From the NCBI GenBank assembly GCA_903926605.1, contig CAIYJV010000203.1, positions 1-44,580 on the forward strand: 44,580 nt of DNA. Reading direction: 5' to 3'. The notes under the pieces are model-generated. The model made no database searches and had not been told where the DNA came from. It saw nothing but the letters and a program-made list of their open reading frames with translations. Of the stretch, positions 32,396-41,600 are shown in pieces (within the stretch, counting starts at the first letter, position 1; every line of letters starts with the position of its first letter). A program made the position numbers and the translations under genes. This DNA comes from an uncultured Bacteroidota bacterium (GTDB taxonomy: Bacteria; Bacteroidota; Bacteroidia; Chitinophagales; Chitinophagaceae).

Positions 32396-33772
32396 ATGCA
32401 AGAGCGATCTTACTGTATATTCAAGTGGCCATTTAGGGCCATTATAACTAGTTTGATCCTGCTGTTTTCAATTTCGGATGCGTTTTGCGCCAACGACACA
32501 CTTAGGGTGATGTCTTATAACGTGCTGTACTACGGGGACAGGCCACCCTGCCAGGGGGCGCATAGCCTTTCGCATGGTTACCTGCGGCAGATCATAAACT
32601 ATACCAGGCCTGACATAATAGGCCTCGAGAAAATGGCAGCCATTCCACTTTTTTCGGGAGACCATTCGGGGTCAGCGCCCTTGGGTTTTGGGGATTCAGT
32701 GCTTGATCTGGTATTTAATGTGTATAAATCCGGAAAGTATGCATATGGCCTTTTTACCAATAATGCAGAAGGTGACAATATTAATCTATTGGTGTATAAT
32801 ACGGAGAAATTGGGATGCGTTTCGGTAGTCTCTGTGTTTTCAGATATTACGGATTTTGACACCTATAAGCTCTATTATAAGGATGCCGATCTTGGCACCA
32901 CGCATGATACATTGTTTTTGTACGTTTCCCTGAATCATACCCATTCAGGAAGTTCCTTGAGTGATGCGGCAATCAGGTCAGAACAAATAACAGGGGAACT
33001 AAATGGTATCAGAGCAAAATTCAGTAAGCTGCCGAATATGATCAATATGGGGGATTTTAACACCCATAATTCTTCCGAGGCCTGTTATCAGGCATTGGTA
33101 GGCGGAACTGACTCAAACTACATATTTTATGACCCGCCATTTGCGGTAGATGGACTTTTATCCTACCCCTTAGACTGGGACTCGTTTCCGTATTTGGCAA
33201 ATAACTTCCTGACAACTTCAACGCGGTTTTCGGCATCTGATCCCAACTCCTGCGGAACAAGCGGCGGCGGAAAGTCCTGGTATGACCATATCTTTATTTC
33301 CGGACCCATAAAAAAAGGAACGGACCGGATTCTTTATTTAAAGGATACCTACCAAACTTTGGGAAATGATGGTAACAGGGTTGGGATCTCGGTAAATGGA
33401 CCAACGACAAATTTCTCTGCGCCCGATAGTGTGATTCAGGCTATCTACCAAGTGTCGAATAAGTATCCGGTCGTGGCCAGTTTTTTGGTCGCACCGCCTG
33501 GCACTGCAGTCAGGAATGTAGCGGCAGTTACTGATGGGATATGGGTGGAGAATCCAATACGAACTGGTCTAAACATCCATTTCGGGAAGGATTGGGATGG
33601 TGCTCAAGCACAGTATATTTGTTCCGATCTTCTGGGTAGGGTGGTTGCGTACGGAAGTTTTCCGGTGACCACGGTTGTAAGCCTGCCTGTTGAAATGGTG
33701 CAAGGAAGTTATGTATTGAAAATTTTGGGCAGCAACGGACTTTCGGCTAATGTTTTTTTGACCCATTGGTAA
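32396..33772 (+). CDS. Secreted endonuclease/exonuclease/phosphatase family protein (first paralogue, altered SDH motif)
   Basis: 458 residues with a signal peptide (hydrophobic S-L-I-L-L-F-S-I-S-D-A-F-C-A). EEP landmarks: V-M-S-Y-N42-V-L, metal ligand E78 in I-I-G-L-E-K, H181 in L-N-H, G-D220-F-N222, and W-Y-D297-H-I-F. The terminal S-D-H-x-P-V motif, which supplies the catalytic Asp/His pair, reads S-N-K-Y-P-V (354-359), so activity is doubtful. The last ~80 residues form a sorting-like beta domain. The ATG at 32396, 2 nt after the lipoprotein stop, is preferred to an earlier in-frame start inside it. The next paralogue follows immediately. Family assignment is solid; hydrolytic activity is not. 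Confidence 0.8.
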   Translation: MQERSYCIFKWPFRAIITSLILLFSISDAFCANDTLRVMSYNVLYYGDRPPCQGAHSLSHGYLRQIINYTRPDIIGLEKMAAIPLFSGDHSGSAPLGFGDSVLDLVFNVYKSGKYAYGLFTNNAEGDNINLLVYNTEKLGCVSVVSVFSDITDFDTYKLYYKDADLGTTHDTLFLYVSLNHTHSGSSLSDAAIRSEQITGELNGIRAKFSKLPNMINMGDFNTHNSSEACYQALVGGTDSNYIFYDPPFAVDGLLSYPLDWDSFPYLANNFLTTSTRFSASDPNSCGTSGGGKSWYDHIFISGPIKKGTDRILYLKDTYQTLGNDGNRVGISVNGPTTNFSAPDSVIQAIYQVSNKYPVVASFLVAPPGTAVRNVAAVTDGIWVENPIRTGLNIHFGKDWDGAQAQYICSDLLGRVVAYGSFPVTTVVSLPVEMVQGSYVLKILGSNGLSANVFLTHW

Positions 33773-33786
33773 TAAAATTCTGCGAA

Positions 33787-35163
33787 TTGAAAAAGAAATT
33801 GATCCTTTGTTTTTGCATTCTGATGGGTGCCTTTTATAGCTTGAGTGCTGCTACCGATAGTCTGAAAGTGATGTCTTATAATGTGCTGTACTATGGAAAT
33901 AGCTGCCAGGGTCCGAACGGAAATTACCACGAGTATCTCCGTACCATTGTAAAGTATGCAAATCCAGACTTGCTGGCACTGGTTAAGACAGCATCGGCGC
34001 CGGTTGCAGCAGGAGACAATTTTGCAAGTGCGCCATTTGGTTTTGCGGATTCTATTCTGATCAACGCCATGAATAAGGCCTATCCCTGCAGGTATAATTA
34101 TGCGGTGTTTACCAATAAATCGCACTCGACCAACATGGTCCTCCTTTTTTACGATTCTACAAAGCTTGGGTTTGCCAAACTCGTATCGTCCTATTCCAAT
34201 CTCATAGACTTTAATACTTACAAGCTTTTTTATAAAGGTGCTTCCATTGCCGCAGGTACAGATACTACGTTTTTGTACCTTACCCTGAACCATGATAAAA
34301 GCGGAGATGAAATGATGCCTGTGCGCGCCAATCAGATAATGGGAGAAATGCGGGAGATCAAAAAACATTGTACTAAACTGGGGAACCACATTAACCTGGG
34401 AGATTTCAACGCAAGGGGCTCTGAAGAGCCGTTTTATCAGTTGCTGACCAACCCGACAGATACCAACTTTAGATTTTATGATCCACCTTTCTATCCAGAC
34501 CGGAACTTACAATACCCTGCCGATTGGGATCATAACGCAACCTATTCCGCTTTTTTCACAACCTCTACCCGGGAATTTGACGACATTCCAAACTCCTGTG
34601 GTTCGGCTGGTGGCGCGAAGGGATGGTACGACCATATATTTCTTTCGGGTTGGTTGGTAAGAGGCGACAATCATTTGAAATATGTACCGAAGTCTTACCG
34701 TACGTTAGGAAACGATGGGCAGCGATACAGGATCGGAATAAACAACAAGAACGTACATAAAAATGAATCGGTTCCCGCTGACGTACTGGAAGCATTGTAT
34801 CGTATGTCGAACAAATATCCGGTCATGCTGACACTGGAGGTAAATCCGGAAATGGGAAGACCCGGTCTGAAAGATCCCGAAATAAGCAATGTTCCTGTAT
34901 TTGCAAAGGACGATCCCATAATGGTTACGGATACGGTGGTAAGCAAGATCATGATCAGGTTTCCGTCATTGATGTTGCATCAGGAAATTTCGGTTGAGTG
35001 TAAAGACAGCAAGGGAAAGTCAATGTTTAAAAAAGATATTAACGTTTCTGAGGAATTGACACAGCTGAAGGCAACCATGCGGCCGGGCAACTATACCCTA
35101 AAGATTTTTACCGACCATAACGTCGTGACAGAGTTGAAGTTCATCAAGGTTGAGTCTCGATAA
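33787..35163 (+). CDS. Secreted endonuclease/exonuclease/phosphatase family protein (second paralogue, more degraded active site)
   Basis: 458 residues, the same length as its upstream neighbour and clearly a tandem duplicate. The TTG at 33787 gives a classic signal peptide (M-K-K-K-L-I-L-C-F-C..S-L-S-A); a TTG at 33766 overlapping the previous gene by 7 nt is possible. It keeps M-S-Y-N32-V-L, G-D206-F-N208 and Y-D282-H-I-F. The metal-binding Glu is Val66 (L-L-A-L-V-K), and the terminal S-D-H motif is again S-N-K-Y-P-V (341-346). It therefore lacks more active-site residues than its partner and may be a binding protein. The C-terminal ~85 residues resemble a sorting domain but lack the P-N-P motif. 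No clear terminator follows. Confidence 0.78.
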   Translation: MKKKLILCFCILMGAFYSLSAATDSLKVMSYNVLYYGNSCQGPNGNYHEYLRTIVKYANPDLLALVKTASAPVAAGDNFASAPFGFADSILINAMNKAYPCRYNYAVFTNKSHSTNMVLLFYDSTKLGFAKLVSSYSNLIDFNTYKLFYKGASIAAGTDTTFLYLTLNHDKSGDEMMPVRANQIMGEMREIKKHCTKLGNHINLGDFNARGSEEPFYQLLTNPTDTNFRFYDPPFYPDRNLQYPADWDHNATYSAFFTTSTREFDDIPNSCGSAGGAKGWYDHIFLSGWLVRGDNHLKYVPKSYRTLGNDGQRYRIGINNKNVHKNESVPADVLEALYRMSNKYPVMLTLEVNPEMGRPGLKDPEISNVPVFAKDDPIMVTDTVVSKIMIRFPSLMLHQEISVECKDSKGKSMFKKDINVSEELTQLKATMRPGNYTLKIFTDHNVVTELKFIKVESR

Positions 35164-35361
35164 ACCTTGAGTGTCAGTTGCAGTCGTGTGTTATTGATTT
35201 TACCTGTTTTTTGATGCATGGGTAGCGCCTATTAGTCCATTCCGCGGTTTTGGTGAAACCAGAAAATGAGATGGGGGAGAGTGATTCCGGTAGGGGTAAT
35301 TGTGGCAGTGCGCCTATTTTTATGTTGCATACAAATTTCCTCTCCCGCACAAAAAAATTGT

Positions 35362-35379
35362 TCATTCATTTATGAATGA
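35362..35379. repeat. Inverted repeat TCATTCAT-tt-ATGAATGA
   Basis: An 8-bp perfect inverted repeat with a 2-bp spacer, about 200 bp past the second EEP gene, preceded by an A-run. It could be an operator or a weak hairpin. Confidence 0.45.
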
Positions 35380-35441
35380 TGAGTTTCAACGCGAAACATC
35401 TGGTAAAAATAATAGCGATTCCAATCCGTTATCTGCATTGT

Positions 35442-35458
35442 TTTGAAAGCTTTTCAAA
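35442..35458. promoter_or_regulatory. Dyad TTTGAAA-gct-TTTCAAA
   Basis: A 7-bp inverted repeat with a 3-bp spacer. It has the same half-site as the dyad at 35496-35513, 54-55 bp away centre to centre, which suggests two binding sites for one dimeric regulator. Confidence 0.45.
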
Positions 35459-35495
35459 GCCGTCAACACCAAGAGTTATTTAAAAGAAATCGTGT

Positions 35496-35513
35496 GTTTG
35501 AAAATTTTCAAAC
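35496..35513. promoter_or_regulatory. Perfect 18-bp palindrome GTTTGAAAATTTTCAAAC
   Basis: Fully self-complementary. It shares the TTTGAAA/TTTCAAA half-sites with the upstream dyad and lies about 150 bp before the giant gene's start. No U-run follows, so an operator is likelier than a terminator. Confidence 0.5.
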
Positions 35514-35572
35514 TAGGTGATTTTTTAGGAAAGTCAATATCCAGAATTCATACTTAACATTAAGATAATCAT

Positions 35573-35601
35573 AGTAACAATTTCGTAATTGTTTGGTAAC
35601 A
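35573..35601 (+). promoter_or_regulatory. Pair of (A/G)GTAACAA repeats at 22-bp spacing
   Basis: AGTAACAAT starts at 35573 and GGTAACAAT at 35595, exactly 22 bp apart, and the second ends 60 nt before the ATG. Motif, spacing and orientation toward the gene match the triple repeat upstream of the first giant gene. A nearby TTAACA at 35554 is off register. Confidence 0.55.
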
Positions 35602-35661
35602 ATAGGCAGGTGCAATCGAAAATATTCTAATTGATATTCGCACTCTAAATCAAACACTTTT

Positions 35662-38600
35662 ATGCAAACCAAGAAATCATTAGGATTGTTTCGGCTCTCA
35701 ATGGCTCTGGGATTGATTATCATGCTACAGGCACTGGCTTTCAATGTCTTAGCACAATCCACTCCCACTGCGCAGACATTGCCGTACACCCAAAACTTCA
35801 GTTCGTTTACGGGTTCAGGGTCCACGTATCCAGCCGGCTGGCAGGGATGGGTCATACCCGGCTCGCTCAGCACGACAACGATCACTGCAGCACCCTCTGG
35901 AGATCAGGCATTGACCTATCCCAATAACAGCTCCACAGCAGCCGCTGTCGGCGACATGGTTGGTAAGCTGGCGGTTATTTCATCCGGATCAAATTGCAGA
36001 TCGGCATGTCTTGCTATCAATGCGTCCGGAGTTACAACCGGTGTGCAGGTTAGTTATGACGGTGGAACTCAAGGGCAGACGTTGAGTGGCCGTATTGACA
36101 AGATCAGCGTTCAATATCGGCTGGGTACAACAGGTACGTTTACCGATATTAGCGGGTCAAGCTATCAGAATAACGCGGCCAGCACAACGACTACCACTGT
36201 GAACACCGCAACCAACGTGCAAACCATAACGTTTGTACTTCCAGCAGCTTGTAACGGACAGTCCAACGTGCAATTAAGGTGGGTAGTAACGGACATCAGT
36301 GGTTCGGGTAATCGCCCCAGTTTTTCTATAGATAACATCAGTGTTTCTGCAGTATCTTTTACCGACTACTATTCTAAAGCAACCGGCAATCTGGACGCTC
36401 CTGCTACATGGGGAACAAGTACGGATGGAACAGGAACTTCACCTACTGGTTTTACCAACTCCTTTCAGATATTTCATCTTGCAAACAGCAATGCCGGATC
36501 TTTTTCGGGTTCTTCCTGGACGATCAGTGGCACAGGTTCGAAATTGGTCCTTGACGGAGCAACAAATTTTACAATTCCATCAACGACAACAGTTGCAGGT
36601 ACAATTGACGTTCCTTCCGGGAGAACATTGACCATCAGCAATACAACGTATCCTACATTTGGTTCGATAGACCCAGCGAGTACAATAGTTTATAAGAATA
36701 TTACTTTGCCAACGTTGCCTGTAAGTTTTAGTTATGGCAATGTGGTGTTCGATAATGCTTATGTCACTGCACCGGGTACTACTGCGGTGATGTCTGTAGC
36801 CGGAAATTTTACGTTGCAGAACAGTGCAACTTTCAGAGGATCTAACGGAACAACCGGATATACTTTTACATCAACGGGTACAGGTAATCAGACCATCACC
36901 GGTAATGGTGATTCCATGGTGTTCTGGAGCTTCGACATTGGCAATACAAACACCAAGGGTTCGGGTGTTGTAACATTGGCCAGTAACACACCACTTAAAG
37001 TGGGTAATTCCATGATCATGAATCTGAGTGGCGCAACCAATCAGTTCAATGACGGCGGAAACAATATTATGGTTGTAAACAATCTGGATCTTACGGGCAG
37101 TGCCACTTCCTACAATCTGACGGGATCCGTTTATATGGCCGGTGTGGGTACTGGTTCGCAGAATATCAGAGGCGGCGGTGTAAGCACCCTGCCATGTATT
37201 GCTGCGCTTAATAACCTTGTGTTACAGAACGGAATTAATGCGCAGGTTCGTGGTATCAGCGGAGGAAGTACACTGACAGTGAGAGGAAATCTTACCATCA
37301 GTAGTCTTGCTGCAGCCACTTTGGTATTAAACGGCAATACGATCGCACTGGCGGGTGACCTGATAAACAATCAGGCTTCTGCGACAGAAAATATAAATGC
37401 TTCGGCAATAGGCAGCACAATATTATTTAATGGTAGCAGCCTGCAACATTATTCCAGCGTCCTTGCGCATGGAGATACAATTGCAAATATTGCTGTAAAC
37501 AATGCTTCCGGTTTATCGTTGAGTGCAAACCTCACTGTAGGTACCTTGCTATCACTTACAAATGGAGTGATTCAAACCGGAACCAATGGTGTAATTGTAA
37601 CAAGCGCAGGAAGTGTGACAGGTGCCAGTACATCGTCGTATATAAAGGGTAACCTTGGCAAGGTAATGCCTTCGGCAGGAACAACTTCAGTCAACTTCGA
37701 AGTAGGTGATGTGACCTACGCACCCATACAATTGAATTTCGGAAGTAGCGTAAATGCCGGTGGCATTGTTGTTTCTGCAACATCGGGTCTTCATCCCGCA
37801 ATGAGCTCATCCGGCATCTATTCTGGAAATTGTGTGAACCGTTATTGGACGATCAATAGTTCAGGAATTTCGGCATCGTCATTAAATGCATCATTCAGCT
37901 ATGGTGCCAGTGATATCACCGGCGGTGGCGGTAGCAATACCGGATATCAGCTTGTAAACTACAATGGTACATCCTGGTCTGCGGCGCCTTCGGTTTCCAA
38001 TACCACTTCGGCATCGTCTCCGTTACTTAGTTTTGCAACTTCATCAACCGGACTTTCTGGTTCTTCCTTTTCAGGAGACTATGTGGCAGGTGCATCTGGC
38101 TGCGGTACGCCATCAGGTGGCACGGCACAGATCGGTAGTGCCACTTTCTGCGGAACAGGAAATACAACTTTGAGCCTTACCGGCGCCAGCACGAGTACAG
38201 GTAGTACTTACCAATGGCAGACATCCACCGATGGTACGACCTGGAGTGATATATCCGGTGCCGCAACTGCTACCTATTCGGTATCGGGTGTGTCTGCGAA
38301 TTCTTATTTCCAGTGTATCGTAGGTTGCGCGACTTCAGGTCTAACGGTTAATTCAACCAGCGTATCTTATAATAATACACAGCCGTCCGTGTTTAATGTG
38401 ACTGGAGGTGGTGAGTTTTGCGCAGGGGACGTAGGTGTGGACGTGGCACTTGACAATTGTCAGACAGGTACTTCTTACCAGCTTTACGTAAATGGAGTAG
38501 CGACCGGAAGTGCAATTCTGGGCTTTTCTTGTAGTGGCATTGATTTTGGTAACCAGACCACCGGCGGCAGCTATACAGTGGTTGCGACCAATATCGCAAC

Positions 38601-41600
38601 GAGTTGTTCTGTAGCAATGAACGGTAGTGTGGATGTTACAGCAGATCCGTTGCCTACTCCTTACGCACTTGAAGGTGGTGGCAATTATTGCCCCGGCACT
38701 TCAGGAAGCAGCATAAACATTGCTAATTCTCAAACAGGCGTCAGCTATGTGTTGGTAAATGGTGGGGTAGTAGAAGGTTCTTCTATGGAAGGTTCTGATG
38801 GTATGTCTATCGATTTCGGAAGCTTCACAGATACCGGAACTTATACCGTTTTTGCGAGCAATGATAATACGGGCTGCGGATATTATCTTCCTGCAAGTAT
38901 TCATGTAGGTACTTTAGCCGCTCCATACGCTGGTACAATAGTTGGAGCAGCCTCGATATGTCCGGGTACTACGCTTACGCTTACCGACGGTGTCGCAAGC
39001 GGTAACTGGAGCAGTGATGACAACAGTATTGCCAGTGTGGACGGTAGTGGTGTGGTAACTGGTAATTCGATCGGTACTGCAGCAATCAGTTATTCCTACA
39101 CAAATTCGTGCGGCACAGACGTAGCTACTGCGGTAGTCTCTGTAAATTCAGCTTCGTCTGCAGGAACGATCACGGGTTCTTCGTCAGTATGTCTTTCCTC
39201 TACTACCAGCCTTTCAAACGGTATCTCTGGTGGTAGCTGGCATAGTGGCAATACATCGGTAGCCACCGTGGATGCCACTGGTATTGTAACCGGGGTTTCT
39301 CTTGGTTCTACTATTATTACGTATTCTATTACCAATAGCTGCGGAACTGCGAGCACCACCTTTGCGATGAGTGTGATCACCGTTCCTTCTGCACCTTCGA
39401 TCATTAGCGGGCCTTCAAGCGTTTGCGTCGGTTCAATGGTGTCAGTATCTGATGCAACTTCGGGTGGTGTCTGGAGCAGTAACAACTCAAATGTGAGTGT
39501 AGATGGTTCGGGATATGTAACGGGTTCATCGTCTGGTTCTTCAATTATCAGCTATTCGATTTCAAATTCCTGCGGAACGGCTTCGGTAACTTTCCCGATT
39601 TCTGTTCACACTATTCCCGATGCGCCCTCAGCCATATCGGGTTCATCTTCGGTTTGTTTGGGCGGATCCTCGACGTTGACAGATGCTACCTCTGGAGGTA
39701 GCTGGGCTAGTGCTGACGGCAGCATTGTTTCGGTTGATGGTAGCGGTACAATTATCGGACAGAATATGGGTAGTACGACCATTACGTATACTGTGACGAA
39801 TGAATGTGGGTCAAACAACGCTACTGCGAATATCAATGTGATCACGGTGCCCTCTGCGCCGGCTTCAATCAGTGGCTCGGGTATAGTTTGTACCGGTTCT
39901 TCGGTGAGCCTTACAGACGCCACAAGCGGTGGTGTTTGGTCCAGTTCAGACAACAGCGTTGCATCGGTAGATGCAAGTGGAATCGTAACAGGTTCAACTA
40001 CAGGTTCTACGCTTATTAGTTATACTATTAGCAATAGCTGCGGTAATACATCCGTATCAAAATCAATTACAGTTAATACGGTTCCATCCACACCGGCATC
40101 AATTGCAGGCGCCTCGTCGGTTTGCCAGTCAGGTACGGCTACACTCACAGATGCTACATCTGGTGGTAGCTGGACGAGCGGTTCTATCGGGGTTGCTACA
40201 GTTGGGGTTTCTAACGGTGTGGTAAGCGGGGTTTCTGGTGGTAGTGCGAATATCACTTATACAGTAACTAATGCTTGTGGTAGCTCAGTCATCACTACTA
40301 ATATTACAGTCAATCCATTGCCTTCGGCTCCTTCTTCAATTACCGGTGTCACCAGCACCAATGTTGGTCTTACAACTTCATTGAGTGATGTTACCGGGTC
40401 TGGTATATGGAGCAGTGCCAACACGGCGGTGGCTACAATAAATGGTTCAGGTGTAGTGACAGCGATCGGTGGAGGAACTGCCGTTATTTCATATACTTTG
40501 ACCAATGCTTGTGGGTCAACTGCTTCAACTGTCAATGTGAACGTTGCAACTCCCTATACAGCAGGTAATGTCGTAGTAGAACAACCTGCTGGAAATACCA
40601 GCGTCGGTACTGCCATCAACCTTGTTCAGTACAGCCCATCAGGTACTTTGGTAAGCACTCAGACGCTACCGTCTACAGGTAGCCAGGCTATAACCATAAG
40701 TGGTAGTGCCACTTCAGAAGGTATTTTGTCTGTTTCAGCAGAACGCGACCGCTTGGTGGTTGTAGGCTACAATGCAGTAGCAGGAACAGCCAGCGTGGCT
40801 TCATCAACGGTAAACAGAGCCATTGCAACCGTTGCCCCCAATGCAGTTTATACGTGGGCATACGGACAAAATGTATATTATACCAATAACATTCGCAGTG
40901 GTGTTGCAAAGGGTTCTGACTACTTCGTGTCAGGAGCGAATACAGGTATTATATACATGAACACTCCCGTTACCGTTTCATCTACTGTTACCAATACAAG
41001 GAGCCTCCAGATCTTCAACGGTAATATGTATATTTCATCTGGTTCAGGTACAAAGGGTATCCTGCAGGTTGGAACAGGGGTTTCTTCTGCTACTGGGCAG
41101 ACAGCGACGTTGGTTGCGGCAGAAGCATCCAGTGGTGGTCCTTACGGATTTTCAATAAGCCCTGACGGTAATACATTGTATGTAGCGTCTTCTACTTCTG
41201 GTGTGTTAAAGTTCACGAGGACTGGCGGAACAGGTTCGTTCACACTGGCTTCTGGTAGCTATACTTCCGGTGTGGTGTGGGCAACAGCCTGTAGCGGTAT
41301 TGCGGTAGATTATACAACTACAAACCCCACAATATTTGTAACACCTACTACCGGTTTATCACTCATTAAGTTCCAGGATGCAGGCGCAACGGCAACGAGC
41401 GTAACTACTGTTGCAACTACCACTTCCTCTGCTCCTTTCCGCAGTGTGATGATGGCCCCTTATGTTACAGGCAGCATTTCAGGAAGCGCGGCAATATGTG
41501 CAGGCAACAGCAGCAACGTTACCTTCACAGGAAATCCGTTTGGTACAATTACCTACAATGTGAATGGTGGTGCCAATCAGAATATTAATCTCGATTATTC

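Larger units (their letters stand above)
35164..35661. other. 498-bp intergenic region upstream of the second giant gene
   Basis: No gene is supported. It holds three dyad symmetries (35362-35379, 35442-35458, 35496-35513) and a 22-bp-spaced GTAACA pair just before the giant gene. The 3' 150 bp is A+T-rich and looks like a complex regulatory region. Confidence 0.65.

Noticed and set aside
39096-39485. Minus-strand frames opposite the second giant gene, recurring about every 234 bp
   Set aside because: Periodic antisense shadows of Big_2 modules; their repetition reflects the sense-strand repeats.
38929-40545. Regular ~234-bp periodicity taken as a CRISPR-like or satellite array
   Set aside because: The frame is open throughout and the repeat encodes Big_2 Ig modules; there are no short identical repeats with unique spacers.
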